Below the pieces are notes generated by a model. It saw nothing but the letters and a program-made list of their open reading frames with translations, searched no databases and was not told the DNA's origin. From JAAYCI01 sp047972265 (GTDB lineage Bacteria; Bacillota; Clostridia; Oscillospirales; Ruminococcaceae): DNA of 64,000 nucleotides. Location of the stretch: assembly GCA_047972265.1 (NCBI GenBank), contig JBKEAM010000046.1:4978-68977 (forward strand), written 5' to 3'. Shown here one piece after another: positions 17,926 to 27,415 of the stretch. Positions within the stretch are counted from its first letter, which is position 1, and each line of letters starts with the position of its first letter. A program made the translations under genes and the position numbers.

Positions 17926-19281
17926 CTATCCGGGCAAAGCGCTGGATGCCAATGCATCCATCATATCGGTAACAGGCAAAATGTCTTTTATAATTCGGCT
18001 TCTTACTTCGTCCTCCGTTAATGCGCCAACGTAAAGAAATTGAAAAGCATCGGGTACGCCGCTAAGAGCAAAATGAATCTGATTTTGAAAACAGCAGATA
18101 CCAATGCCTTCCCTCATGGGTTTATCTTCGGTGGTGGTTACAAACTCCTTTAAACGCTCCATTAAGCGTGGGGTAAGCAGATAAAACGCTTCCTGAGGAT
18201 TTTGCGCATAAATTGTAAATAGGCTGTTAAATTCCATATCCTCTGTTTGAACATTTTGCAGGGCTGGATTATCAACTATTTTTTTGCCAATACTGTCAAA
18301 CCGGCGGTTGTATAGATATACAGAGCCAGTAATGGTTTTGGTATTGGTTACGCTAAGCCAGCGGCCAGAGAAAATATCGGTTGTTTTTGACGAATTGTCG
18401 TCTTTAAAATGCTCTATCATAGAATACTTAACGTCAGACTGCGCAAAGGCAAACCCGCGGTATTCTCCCTGAATATAGTCGTTTGAAGAGAAAGAGTTGC
18501 CCCATGGCATCAGGTTGGTATTATCGATGATGTCTTTGGGGATGCCGCTTTCTCGCACAAAAACAGCATTTTTAAAGACTTTATCCAAAACACTTTTAAT
18601 CATCTCGTGCGGAGAAACCGGAACGCCTGTGTTGGTAAAAAGTTTAATTGCTTTTAATAAGGGGATAAAAAGCAGCACAATGCCTATAATGCCAAGCCCC
18701 TGTGCCGAACCTACCGTAAATAGGGTAATGTTTTTGGCAAAAAGTTCGGGATCTATTCCACTGTTTGCTGGTGGCAGTAAAGGGATAATTTGAGATAAGG
18801 GGAATGAGAGAAGAGCCGGTACAAGCAGCAATAAACCAAAGATCCAAAAACGTTTAGTAGACTTTTTGTGTTTTTTCCATCGCTCTGCCTGTGCAATATC
18901 GTATTCACTTTTGCCATTTTGGTAAGAGGCCTGGTAGCGCTTATCAAGGGCGGACATATCCCGGATAGTAGAATAGAGCGCAATTAAAATACCAATGATG
19001 AGAGAAGCCATGGCCATTATGCCAAGGTAGGGGGCAATGGGGGCTAAGCCGTACTCTTGTATAAATTGTTTGCTAAGATCTACCCCGCCGGAAACGAAGC
19101 CACGTTGTCCCAAAACAGAATAGGCAGCTGTATTTAGCAAAACAACAGAAACAAATGCTAAAATATAGCCAAAGCATCCAAAGCATCCCTTTCTTTCTTT
19201 TTTGCTTCTCTCCTGCCTTACATAGTTTGTTTCTTGCCAAGACTGATTTTTCGGATTGGGGCCTGCATTGTGTTGCTGCAT
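17926..19281 (-). CDS. DUF3137 membrane protein
   Basis: This 451-residue protein starts at ATG 19281, behind GGAGG; an upstream in-frame codon lacks a site. Residues 1-35 are polar and include a Cys pair (KGCFGCFGY). They lead into two membrane helices, a cytosolic basic linker and a second hairpin of two helices. The C-terminal half is a soluble DUF3137 domain (GEYRGFAFAQSDVKYS ... DIFSGRW ... SVYLYNRR). Function unknown. Together with LemA it likely forms a membrane complex. Confidence 0.85.
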   Translation of the reverse strand: MQQHNAGPNPKNQSWQETNYVRQERSKKERKGCFGCFGYILAFVSVVLLNTAAYSVLGQRGFVSGGVDLSKQFIQEYGLAPIAPYLGIMAMASLIIGILIALYSTIRDMSALDKRYQASYQNGKSEYDIAQAERWKKHKKSTKRFWIFGLLLLVPALLSFPLSQIIPLLPPANSGIDPELFAKNITLFTVGSAQGLGIIGIVLLFIPLLKAIKLFTNTGVPVSPHEMIKSVLDKVFKNAVFVRESGIPKDIIDNTNLMPWGNSFSSNDYIQGEYRGFAFAQSDVKYSMIEHFKDDNSSKTTDIFSGRWLSVTNTKTITGSVYLYNRRFDSIGKKIVDNPALQNVQTEDMEFNSLFTIYAQNPQEAFYLLTPRLMERLKEFVTTTEDKPMREGIGICCFQNQIHFALSGVPDAFQFLYVGALTEDEVRSRIIKDILPVTDMMDALASSALPG

Positions 19282-19356
19282 AATTCCTCCGGTATCTGCT
19301 TTTTTGGTTTGCCTTTGCACATCAAAACATTCAATGCAAAATTACACTTCCAGCTT

Positions 19357-19386
19357 ATTGTACAGTAATAAAGCCGAAGGTGTAAA
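19357..19386 (-). promoter_or_regulatory. Candidate promoter of DUF3137-lemA
   Basis: On the minus strand TTTACA (19381-19386) and TACAAT (19357-19362) are 18 bases apart, about 75 bases before the start codon. Confidence 0.5.
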
Positions 19387-19593
19387 CAAAATAATTTTAA
19401 GCAACGATGATTTTTAGCAAAAGGGCTCCCGAAATTAGGTTAGAGCAGCGCCTTTCTGCCGTAATTACCAGCGCCTAAAAACAGGCAAGTGCTTGCTCTG
19501 TTGCATCTATAGGCAGTAAACGCCGTGTAAAAAAGCATAATTCCCGTATTGGTTTACTAGTGACAAATAAAAATGCTTCTATTAAAAAATAAT

Positions 19594-19631
19594 CCCTAGG
19601 GGCGCAGCATTTTAACGCTGTACCCCTAGGG
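19594..19631 (-). terminator. Terminator of the acid-sugar operon
   Basis: CCCTAGGGG pairs with CCCCTAGGG, with CAGC/GCTG extending the stem inward. On the minus strand it is followed by ATTATTTTTT. It lies about 20 bases past the VOC gene stop. Confidence 0.88.
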
Positions 19632-19649
19632 TGTTTTTAAAGCTGTTAT

Positions 19650-19997
19650 TTACTTTTGCATAATGTGTATGGCAAAGCCGCCAAATTCGCCATCCAGGTA
19701 TACATTTTTTATTTTGCCGTCTTCGGTATATGCGGCGGTGTCCATGTTAAAAGAGAAGCCTTTCTCTTTTAATTCTTCTACCGCGGTGGTTAAATTGGGG
19801 GTGCGCATGGCAATGTGGCCATTTGCGCCCAAAAAGGGAGCCTTCATGCATTCAAAATAGGGGCCGCCAAACTCCGATTTTTGCCCATGGCGGGGTTCTA
19901 GGTTAAACATCATGCTTAAAAGCTGTGCAAGCTTTTCGGCTTCTTCGGCATTGGGGGTATTAATGCCAATGTGCTCCAGTTCAAATTTAGTATTCAT
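19650..19997 (-). CDS. Free-standing VOC-fold protein, last gene of acid-sugar operon
   Basis: This 115-residue glyoxalase/VOC-fold protein has HIGINTPNAEEAEKL, LGANGHIAMRTPNL and GFAIHIMQK. It closely resembles the C-terminal domain of the KDPG aldolase at 33250 (HVGINT, LGAKGHIAIQT, GFALHLRRK). VOC proteins bind metals and act on carbonyl compounds. The role here is unknown, but linkage of the same domain to two acid-sugar pathways suggests work on a 2-keto-3-deoxy acid or a side product. Confidence 0.85.
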   Translation of the reverse strand: MNTKFELEHIGINTPNAEEAEKLAQLLSMMFNLEPRHGQKSEFGGPYFECMKAPFLGANGHIAMRTPNLTTAVEELKEKGFSFNMDTAAYTEDGKIKNVYLDGEFGGFAIHIMQK

Positions 19998-20064
19998 AGT
20001 AATCCTTTTCTTTTTACGTATAGAGGATTTTTGTATATGCAGTCTACCTTGCTGTGCTAAACCA

Positions 20065-21345
20065 CTACATGGGGAACATAAGCAGGGCGCCCGCTGTTAG
20101 GGCAAGCAAGCGGATAAAGTACATTGGTACAGTAAATTTCCAAAACTCAGTTAGTTTGTAGTTACCAATACCCATAATCATGGCGGGCATGCCATCGATG
20201 GGTAAAAAGTGGCCGTTCCAGCCAGAAACTACAATGGCAGCGGCAGCAGCTGTTGGGTTTAGGCCAAGGCTCATGCAGGTAGAAATAGCCAAAGGGGCAA
20301 ATACATACACGGTGCCAAGGGTAGAGCCGGTAAGGGTTGCCAAAACACTGGTAAGTACACAGAAGGCAAATACCAAAATAAAGGGGTTGATGTTATTGCC
20401 CAGTAAATTGGCTACACTTTCGCCTACCAAAGCGGTTAGGCCGGTACTGCCAAGTGCATCGGCAACACCAATAACACCGGCGGACATTAAAATAATGGGA
20501 GAGCTGATGCTGTTGCGGATTTCTTTAAGATCCATAGCGCCAACAGCCAGCAACAGGGCAACAGCCAGGCCGGTAATGGCGTAGCCTGCATCACCAATGC
20601 TGCTTTGCAACAACATGCCAACAACGGCAATTAAAAATGCGGCATATATGGTGTATTCTTTCCAGCGGGGCATTTCAACAACATTTTCGTCCGCGGCTTT
20701 TGCATCTACCTCAGGCTCTGCAATGGGATGGTTTGGCAGAGGTTTGTAAGCAATAAGGCACCAGATTAAGAACCCGGCAGAAAGAATAAAGGTCATGATA
20801 GAAAATTTAAATACAGAAATTTCGCCAACAAGGGCTCCGGCGCTTTGCAAAACGGCTACGGCAATACCGTACTGTAACGCTACGTTTACGGGGATTAAGG
20901 GATGGTTTGCTGCAAAGCCTGCGGGCATTATAATTTTAGAGCCGGGCAGCTTTTCGTTGTGGGGAATGGTGGAGAGAAGCCCTAGAGTTAGTACGTAGTA
21001 TGCGGTAGACCCAGTGCCGAACAGGCTGGTGCCCAGCATAACAACAAGAATAAGCAAAACATATGCTTTAAATCCGCCTTTGCTGGCCACTTTATTCATG
21101 GTTCTTTTAAAGGCAACAATAAAGCGGGTTTTTTGCAGGGCGGTCATAATAGCCATAAATGAAGCAAGCATAACAACGGTAGAGTTTGAGAAGCCTGCAA
21201 AAGCAGATTTGATATCAGCTATACCAAATACTACCAGCAGCAAGCATGCGAGCAAGGGAGGCGCACCGAAGGGGAGTTTCTCTGTCATGATTAAAATAAT
21301 CATAAGCACAGTGATTGCAAGAGCAATAATCATTGAAACTGTCAT
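20065..21345 (-). CDS. SLC13/CitM-type organic anion permease
   Basis: This 426-residue protein has about 11-12 membrane helices of the ion transporter superfamily. Landmarks are the SNSTVVMLASFMAIM segment, the TGSTAYYVLTLGL re-entrant loop and a second copy near LATLTGSTLGTVYVFAPLA, reflecting the two inverted halves. Such permeases import carboxylates with Na+ or H+. Position in the operon points to an acid sugar such as a four-carbon aldonate. A strong site (AAAGGAAAG) precedes ATG 21345. Confidence 0.82.
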   Translation of the reverse strand: MTVSMIIALAITVLMIILIMTEKLPFGAPPLLACLLLVVFGIADIKSAFAGFSNSTVVMLASFMAIMTALQKTRFIVAFKRTMNKVASKGGFKAYVLLILVVMLGTSLFGTGSTAYYVLTLGLLSTIPHNEKLPGSKIIMPAGFAANHPLIPVNVALQYGIAVAVLQSAGALVGEISVFKFSIMTFILSAGFLIWCLIAYKPLPNHPIAEPEVDAKAADENVVEMPRWKEYTIYAAFLIAVVGMLLQSSIGDAGYAITGLAVALLLAVGAMDLKEIRNSISSPIILMSAGVIGVADALGSTGLTALVGESVANLLGNNINPFILVFAFCVLTSVLATLTGSTLGTVYVFAPLAISTCMSLGLNPTAAAAAIVVSGWNGHFLPIDGMPAMIMGIGNYKLTEFWKFTVPMYFIRLLALTAGALLMFPM

Positions 21346-21574
21346 TTGTTGGCTTTCCTTTCTGCTATCAATTTTTTGTGGTTGGGCAATAACTAGCTAA
21401 AGATAAGCGTTTGGACAGGCGGCATACCCGTTACATACCAATAAGCAAGCAGCTTGGCGGCAGGCATATTTGCATACGGCCAAATAAGGGGGGGAGGCAC
21501 GGGTTTACCAGGCTTTGGCAGCAGAAAGCCGCCGCAACATAAAGTAGAAATAGTACAGATTCCTCCGCTATTTT

Positions 21575-22651
21575 TTAAGCTTTGTTTTTGGCGTTTGCCA
21601 TAACAATTGAATAATCAATTGCGTTTACAAGGCTAAGTTCACTGCTGGTACCCTTGCCAGCAAGGTCAAAGCCGGTGCCGTGGTCTACGCTGGTGCGTAT
21701 AATGGGAAGCCCAAGTGTTACATTAACGCCCTCTACCGCTTTCCAGGCCTGCTTTTCGCGGTCGAACACAAAACCTACGGTTTTTAGCGGAATATGCCCC
21801 TGATCGTGGTACATGCACACCACAATATCGTACATACCGCCCAAAGCCAAAGAAAATACACTGTCTGCCGGCAGGGGGCCAATGGCGTTAATGCCTTTTG
21901 CCTTTGCCTCTGCAATAGCGGGGTTTATTTCTTCAATTTCTTCGGTGCCAAACAAACCGTTTTCGCCGCAGTGCGGGTTTAAACCTGCCACAGCTACCCG
22001 GGGGGCGGCTATGCCCATCTCTTTGCAGGCTTTATCGGCAATCTCTATCACCTCCAGTACCCGCGCTTTCTTTACCCTGTCGCATGCTTGCCGTAAAGAT
22101 ACATGGGTAGAAACGTGTACCACACGCAAATCGTGGTGGGCAAGCATCATGGTGTATTTTTTGGCACCGGTGTAGGTGGCATAAATTTCGGTGTGCCCGT
22201 CAAAGTGGGTGTGACCGTCGGACTTTTCGCCTTTATAGTATTCTAGGGCATTATTAAGAGACTCTTTGTTTAGTGCATTGGTGCAGGTGGCAACTACTTC
22301 TCCGGCCATTGCAAGCCTAATAACCTCGCGCACGCACTGAAATGCGGCGTTGCCGCCCTCAACGCTAATTTTGCCAATTTCAAACCGAGAAATATCGGCA
22401 ACAAGGGGAAGGTGCAGTACATCTATTGTGCCGGGAACAAACTGCGCATCGGCCACAGTATTGCAATGACGAATTTTAATTTCGGACCGCCCTACAAAGC
22501 GGGTGGCTTGTTCCATTATTGCGGCATCCCCCACAACAAGGGGGCGGCAGCGAGTGTACAAATTGGGGTTTGCCAATGCTTTTATAGTAATCTCGGGGCC
22601 ATTGCCCGCGGGGTCACCCATTGTAATTGCAACAATTGGTTTTTTATCCAT
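21575..22651 (-). CDS. pdxA2: PdxA2-type 4-phospho acid-sugar dehydrogenase
   Basis: This 358-residue member of the PdxA family carries metal-binding histidines in VVHVSTHVSLRQACD, MYHDQGHIPLK and RTSVDHGTGFDLAGKG; the N-terminus VAITMGDPAGNGPEI is diagnostic. PdxA makes a vitamin B6 precursor, but a PdxA copy beside a DUF1537 kinase is known as PdxA2. PdxA2 oxidises and decarboxylates D-threonate or D-erythronate 4-phosphate to DHAP. That role fits here: the kinase lies in the same operon and no other pyridoxine genes are present. A 229-base gap separates it from the permease. Confidence 0.85.
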   Translation of the reverse strand: MDKKPIVAITMGDPAGNGPEITIKALANPNLYTRCRPLVVGDAAIMEQATRFVGRSEIKIRHCNTVADAQFVPGTIDVLHLPLVADISRFEIGKISVEGGNAAFQCVREVIRLAMAGEVVATCTNALNKESLNNALEYYKGEKSDGHTHFDGHTEIYATYTGAKKYTMMLAHHDLRVVHVSTHVSLRQACDRVKKARVLEVIEIADKACKEMGIAAPRVAVAGLNPHCGENGLFGTEEIEEINPAIAEAKAKGINAIGPLPADSVFSLALGGMYDIVVCMYHDQGHIPLKTVGFVFDREKQAWKAVEGVNVTLGLPIIRTSVDHGTGFDLAGKGTSSELSLVNAIDYSIVMANAKNKA

Positions 22652-22666
22652 TGGGGATATCCTTTC

Positions 22667-23575
22667 TTACTGCATACCTTTGGCGGTATTTTCCTTTAAA
22701 ACCTGCTGCAGCGCTTCAATTCCTTCGTCACACAGGTAGTTAAAAGGACGGCGGCAATCGCCTACGGGGTAGCCAAGTAAAGAAACAGCTTTTTTAACAA
22801 TGGTGTTGGGGTTGCCATATTTAAATACAGCACGGAAAGAAGCAATAGAATCCTGTGCAATTTTTGCTTCTTCCAATTTACCGGCTTTAAATAGCTCGTA
22901 AATAGAAGCCAAGACATGGGGATATACGTTGGCGCAACCGGCAATACCACCGGCACCGCCCTCTTGCAAGCAGGGCAAAATCAACGAGTCGTTTCCGGAC
23001 AAAACGCGAAAATCTTTGTCTAGCTCTTTGGTTTGGGTTATGTAGGCCAACAGGTTGTCCCAATCTCCGCTAGAGTCTTTGGCACCCATAATAACGTCTA
23101 CATCTTTGGCAAGTTTTGCAACGGTTTCGGGCAATAGTTTGTTGCCGGTACGTGCGGGAATATTGTAAAGCACAATGGGGGTATCTACGTGTTTTGCAAC
23201 TTCTACATAATGGTCGTACAGCTCTTTTTGAGAGGCCACGGCAAAACTGGGGGTGATGATAGACAATACATCGGCACCTAAATCTTGTGCTTTTTTGCTC
23301 ATGCGAATGGTGTCGGCAGTAGAGATGCAGCCGGTACCGGCGTATACGGGTACGCGCCCTTTTACCTGGTCTATGGTGGCTTCCAACACTTCAATTTTTT
23401 CGTTTTCGTTTAAAATATAGCCCTCGCCATTGGTGCCAAAGGGGAAAAGTCCATGTACGCCACCCGCCAATAGGCGTTCTATTTGGTTGCACAGTTCATC
23501 CAAATTAACCGATTCGTCAGCGTTCATGGGGGTTAAAATGGGAGGGATAATGCCCTTAAGTTCAACGTTTTTCAT
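22667..23575 (-). CDS. DapA/N-acetylneuraminate lyase family class I aldolase or dehydratase
   Basis: This 302-residue TIM-barrel protein has the Schiff-base Lys in IMGAKDSSGDW, the catalytic Tyr in LYNIPARTG and the GTNGEGYIL pyruvate/carboxylate loop. YNIPARTG keeps the Arg typical of dihydrodipicolinate synthase, but no lysine-pathway gene is near. In this operon it more likely cleaves or dehydrates a 2-keto acid sugar. It lies 15 bases before pdxA2 and 26 bases after the alcohol dehydrogenase, so it is one transcript. Confidence 0.85.
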   Translation of the reverse strand: MKNVELKGIIPPILTPMNADESVNLDELCNQIERLLAGGVHGLFPFGTNGEGYILNENEKIEVLEATIDQVKGRVPVYAGTGCISTADTIRMSKKAQDLGADVLSIITPSFAVASQKELYDHYVEVAKHVDTPIVLYNIPARTGNKLLPETVAKLAKDVDVIMGAKDSSGDWDNLLAYITQTKELDKDFRVLSGNDSLILPCLQEGGAGGIAGCANVYPHVLASIYELFKAGKLEEAKIAQDSIASFRAVFKYGNPNTIVKKAVSLLGYPVGDCRRPFNYLCDEGIEALQQVLKENTAKGMQ

Positions 23576-23601
23576 TCTGATGTTCTCCTTCTTGTAATAC
23601 T

Positions 23602-24765
23602 TTATAAAATTTCTAGGTACAAATTTTTTGCATCTTCGGCGGTGACAGGGCGGGGATTATTTACCAGCAAGCGCTGTACCTGCATGCCGGCTTCTACAAG
23701 GCCGTCCAAATCCTCACGGGGCACACCAAACTCTTTAAGGCTGGTAGGAATGTTTAGGTGGCGCACAATATGCTCTAGCTGCTCAATTACCCAATCGGCC
23801 TTTTCTTGGTTGGTGTGTTTGTCTTTAATATCATCATGGCAGCATCTGTTGTATACCTGCGCCAAACGCTCGCAGCAAAAAGGTGCGTTAAACCGCATTA
23901 CAGGTGCCAGCAAAATGGCGTTAGATACGCCGTGCGCAATGTGGTATTTGCCACCCAGAGGATAGCTTAAGGCGTGTACGGCGGTGGTGCCCGACGAGGC
24001 AATGGCAAACCCCGCATAAAGCGCGGCAATTTGCATATTGTTTTTGGCATCCATGGCATCGGCATCATCGCAGGCGGGGATAATGTTGTTTAAAATAAGG
24101 TCAAGTGCTTCCAGCGCAAAAGTATCAGAAAAAGGGTTGGCTTTGTTGCTTGTATAGCACTCAATTGCATGGCACAATGCATCAACACCGGTGGCGGCCG
24201 CAATGGGGCGGGGAAGGCTTTTAATCATGCGAGCATCTAAAATAACATAGTCTGCAATCATGTGTTCGTTTACAATGCCTACCTTCAGTTCTTTTTCGGG
24301 CACGGCAACAATGGCGTTGGGGGTTACCTCGGCGCCGGTGCCTGCCGTGGTGGGAATCATAATGGCAGGCACACATTTTTTGGCAAGGCCGGGGGTATCT
24401 AGCAATTCTTTTACGCCATATTCGTCGGTTACCAGCACACTGGCCAGCTTTGCGGCATCCATAACGCTGCCGCCGCCGCATGCAATAATCATATCTGCGC
24501 CACTTGCCTTAAACTGGTCTACAATTTTTTGAACATCGGTATAAGAGGGCTCGGCAGGGATTTCATCTAAAATATAATAGCTTGCGTCCGCATTTTTAAT
24601 GGCGTTTTCGGATAGGGCAAGCAGGCCGCAGGCCCTAATGCCCTTATCGGTAAAAATTGCCACGTTTTTGCTGTTACTGCTTTTTAAAATGGTGGTAATG
24701 TTGTCTATTGCATTTTCGCCCCCGTATACAGCGTGAGGCATTTTTAAATTGTAAGCAGTTTGCAT
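23602..24765 (-). CDS. Iron-containing alcohol dehydrogenase
   Basis: This 387-residue group III dehydrogenase has the NAD-binding loop IIACGGGSVMDAAKL and PTTAGTGAEVTPNAI. The metal site is spread over DALCHAIECYTS and HALSYPLGGKYHIAHGVSNAILL. It probably interconverts an aldehyde or keto acid with the alcohol, using NAD(P)H. Position beside the lyase suggests it handles the aldehyde released by aldol cleavage or oxidises the incoming acid sugar. AGGAG precedes ATG 24765. Confidence 0.88.
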   Translation of the reverse strand: MQTAYNLKMPHAVYGGENAIDNITTILKSSNSKNVAIFTDKGIRACGLLALSENAIKNADASYYILDEIPAEPSYTDVQKIVDQFKASGADMIIACGGGSVMDAAKLASVLVTDEYGVKELLDTPGLAKKCVPAIMIPTTAGTGAEVTPNAIVAVPEKELKVGIVNEHMIADYVILDARMIKSLPRPIAAATGVDALCHAIECYTSNKANPFSDTFALEALDLILNNIIPACDDADAMDAKNNMQIAALYAGFAIASSGTTAVHALSYPLGGKYHIAHGVSNAILLAPVMRFNAPFCCERLAQVYNRCCHDDIKDKHTNQEKADWVIEQLEHIVRHLNIPTSLKEFGVPREDLDGLVEAGMQVQRLLVNNPRPVTAEDAKNLYLEIL

Positions 24766-24815
24766 TTTGTATCACTCCTATTGATAGAACCAGATAAAAT
24801 TGCTTGTTTAAAAAA

Positions 24816-25979
24816 TTACTTTGTGCCCTCGCCAGAGGTGGGGTTGTATACGCCCACCTGCTCGCGCTTTTTGCCAATAACGTCATCTTCGGTAAAGCTT
24901 ACATATTTTATGCATTTGCGGGTATAAGCGGCATAGGTAAGGTGCAGCCTGCCATCGGCGCTTTGTATTAAATAGGGGTATTCGTACTGTTTATTGTTGG
25001 TTTTGTTTTCTTCGCCAACATATCCTTCGCCGCGCTCCATCCAGCGGATGAGAGGAAAAGTTAAGCCGCCATCCTCCGAAAGTGCCACGGCAACCGGGCA
25101 CCGTAAACCGGGCCATGCAGCCTTACCGGGCATTGGGTTGGGGGTGCAGGTAGGGTTGTGCGCTACGGCAACGCGGCCGCTGTTGGTGCGTATGGCGCTG
25201 ATGGAGGAGTTGTTGTTGGGCAGTGGGGTGGGTTTTGGCACAGACCATGTTTCGCCCCAATCCAAAGATTCGCTCCGGTACACATTGTCGGCTTCGCGGC
25301 TGCGCATAAATGCGGTTAGGTGGCCATTGTCCAGTTCTACCACTGTGGGATGAACCCGCCCGCGGCTGCCCGGCATTTCTACCATGCGCCAGGTTTTGCC
25401 CTGGTCATCGGATATTTGAAAAACACTGGGATCTCCCGAAAGGCCCTCTTCCGAATCGGTGCATAGCCAGTTGCCAAAAATCCAGCGGCCATTTTTTAAC
25501 ACCTGTATGGGCTGGCGGCAAAAACTGCCCTCACGAGAAAACACGGTTTCGTAATCACCCCAAGTTAGGCCGCTGTCAAAGCTTTTTTGGCAGCGGATTT
25601 GAGAGGTAAACTGCATGTTGTCTTTGCCGGCCACACGGTCTAACTGGGCGGTGTACATACACCAAACGGCACCGTCGGGCCCGTAAAATAAAGAGGGGTT
25701 TTGTTCGCTGCGCTCGGGGTCTCCCGAAACGCTCACGGGTTCTGTCCAGTGGCCTGCCCCTTTGGGCAGGCGGGCGCAAACAATGTGCACGTCGGCGTCG
25801 CCCTCGTAGGTGCCGGCAAACCAACAGCAAAGCATGTCGCCGTTGGGTAGCTCTAACATAGCGGGAGAGTGGCAGGTGGCAAACGGGCCGGGGGGAATCA
25901 TTGATTCTACAGTGCCCATGTCTTCGTTAAAAAAAATCTGACCATTTAAGTCTAGGCCCGGGAGTGTAGGATAGTTCAT
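24816..25979 (-). CDS. Intracellular BNR/Asp-box beta-propeller, sialidase-like
   Basis: This 387-residue protein of the BNR_2 family has four clear Asp boxes: SFDSGLTW, SDDQGKTW, SLDWGETW and SEDGGLTF, spaced as blades of a propeller. The N-terminal CHSPAMLELPNGDMLCCWFAGTYEG block is typical of the family. It has no signal peptide and no RIP motif of true GH33 sialidases, so hydrolysis of sialic acid is not supported. It may act on a glycoside of the acid sugar imported by the permease. AGGAGG precedes ATG 25979. Substrate unknown. Confidence 0.8.
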   Translation of the reverse strand: MNYPTLPGLDLNGQIFFNEDMGTVESMIPPGPFATCHSPAMLELPNGDMLCCWFAGTYEGDADVHIVCARLPKGAGHWTEPVSVSGDPERSEQNPSLFYGPDGAVWCMYTAQLDRVAGKDNMQFTSQIRCQKSFDSGLTWGDYETVFSREGSFCRQPIQVLKNGRWIFGNWLCTDSEEGLSGDPSVFQISDDQGKTWRMVEMPGSRGRVHPTVVELDNGHLTAFMRSREADNVYRSESLDWGETWSVPKPTPLPNNNSSISAIRTNSGRVAVAHNPTCTPNPMPGKAAWPGLRCPVAVALSEDGGLTFPLIRWMERGEGYVGEENKTNNKQYEYPYLIQSADGRLHLTYAAYTRKCIKYVSFTEDDVIGKKREQVGVYNPTSGEGTK

Positions 25980-25997
25980 GTAAGATATACCTCCTGT

Positions 25998-27257
25998 TTA
26001 TAATAGGTTGGCTGTATGGGAAAGGTTCTTTGCCAAAGATACAAATAAATCATGGTCTCCAAATCCGCCAGATTTTGAAATAATATGATAGGTTTTGCTG
26101 TTGTAAACAAATTTTGTTAAAACAACACCAGTGGCCATTTCTCCAAGCGGGGTTAGCTCTGTCACGCCCACTGCCTGCATTAATGCCAGCAGGGTATCGC
26201 CGCCGGTGCACAAAAGGGTGGCAAGCAGGCCGCTATCCAGCATTTTTTTTATCAGTGCGGCCAAATTAACCGAAATTCGCACCCGTAAATCTTCTAATGT
26301 AAGCCCGTTTTGGTCTGCATATATATCGGTGTCGTTTTGCCCCTCAGGGTCATTTACATCCAAAATAAATCTTTTTTCGGCAGCGGCTTGCGCAATCCAT
26401 TGCTTTACGCAGGCATTTGCATCTTCGCGGTTTATCCAGCTTGCTTCTAACTTTTGGATTGGTGTTAGGTGCACCCGCCTAAAGCCATGTTCTTGCGCGG
26501 TTTTCATCTGTTGCAGGCTAACGGGGTTTACGCTGCCGCAGGCCACAAACAGTGCTTGCTCCAGCGCCGGCAGCTGCGGAGGCTCTCCCTGCAAGTGGAG
26601 CATATCGGCTAAAACCGCAGCAAAGCCCGAGCATCCCGCGCTAAATTTTAATTGTTTCAGGCTTAGGGCGTTGCCTATGCGCAACAAATCTTCGTCAGTT
26701 TCTGCATCAAACAGTTGGATACCGGGAGTGGAAATTTTGTTTTTTTCTTTTTTGGGGTGCACTACCACCGGCACAGAGGTTTGCCGCCCCAAAATTTCTG
26801 CCACGTCAGAATCTAAAACGGGCTCAAAGGGGTCCTGTCCAAATACGCTTTGGGCAACAGGGATGCCGTCTATATAGTGAACGCCGCCTTTGGTAATGCG
26901 ATTAAGCTTAGGAAGTGCCGGAATAAAGGGGAGGCTATCTACACCGGCCGCGTCCATCAGGGCGGCCAGTTCGCTGCCTGCGTTGCCCCGCAGGGCAGAA
27001 TCGGTTTTGTTGTAAATGTAAGAAATACCGGATTGTAAGGCTTTGTGGGCGGTGTTGTACACTATGCTGTAAGCCTGTTGCGGAGAAAGATGCCGCGTTT
27101 TTGTAACCATTACCAAAACTTCTACCGTTTTATCAATCAAATCAAAATCGTAGTTAGGATCGGTAACTACGGTTGTAGAAGCCCCTTTGGATACAAATTG
27201 CACGCCGGTATCAAAAGCCCCTGTAAAATCATCCGCAAGAACTAAAAGCTTTACCAC
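25998..27257 (-). CDS. Four-carbon acid-sugar kinase (DUF1537, DtnK/OtnK type)
   Basis: This 419-residue kinase starts at GTG 27257, seven bases after AGGGG; the GTG two codons upstream sits too close to that site. The N-terminal domain reads LLVLADDFTGAFDTG, then YNKTDSALRGNAG and FIPALPKLNRIT. The C-terminal nucleotide domain has LLCTGGDTLLALMQAVG and KSGGFGDHDLF. Family members phosphorylate D-threonate, D-erythronate or related acids at C4 in the cytosol, giving the substrate of PdxA2. It is the first gene of the operon. Confidence 0.9.
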   Translation of the reverse strand: MVKLLVLADDFTGAFDTGVQFVSKGASTTVVTDPNYDFDLIDKTVEVLVMVTKTRHLSPQQAYSIVYNTAHKALQSGISYIYNKTDSALRGNAGSELAALMDAAGVDSLPFIPALPKLNRITKGGVHYIDGIPVAQSVFGQDPFEPVLDSDVAEILGRQTSVPVVVHPKKEKNKISTPGIQLFDAETDEDLLRIGNALSLKQLKFSAGCSGFAAVLADMLHLQGEPPQLPALEQALFVACGSVNPVSLQQMKTAQEHGFRRVHLTPIQKLEASWINREDANACVKQWIAQAAAEKRFILDVNDPEGQNDTDIYADQNGLTLEDLRVRISVNLAALIKKMLDSGLLATLLCTGGDTLLALMQAVGVTELTPLGEMATGVVLTKFVYNSKTYHIISKSGGFGDHDLFVSLAKNLSHTANLL

Positions 27258-27320
27258 AGACACACCCCTGAGTGTTTAATTTTAAAACAATTTGAAAAAG
27301 TTTAAAGATAAAATCGCTTT

Positions 27321-27349
27321 ATTATAGAGGTTTTGCAAACCTTTTTAAC
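27321..27349 (-). promoter_or_regulatory. Acid-sugar operon promoter with palindrome in spacer
   Basis: On the minus strand GTTAAA (27344-27349) and a perfect TATAAT (27321-27326) are 17 bases apart; the poor -35 suggests a need for an activator. AGGTTTTGCAAACCT (27328-27342), with perfect 6-base arms, fills the spacer and is a candidate operator. Start would be about 57 bases before the kinase gene. Confidence 0.6.
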
Positions 27350-27415
27350 TTACTTCGTGTTTATTCTACAGGTTAAACTGCCTGTCTACAATCATTTATA
27401 AGTATTACAAGCGTA

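Larger units (their letters stand above)
19282..19649. other. Intergenic region before the acid-sugar operon end
   Basis: Holds the candidate DUF3137 promoter and, at its right end, the strong terminator of the leftward acid-sugar operon. No coding signal is seen between them. Confidence 0.6.

Noticed and set aside
22667..25979. Sialic acid catabolic operon (sialidase plus NanA)
   Set aside because: No nanE or nanK, no RIP motif in the BNR protein, and the kinase/PdxA2 pair points to acid sugars.
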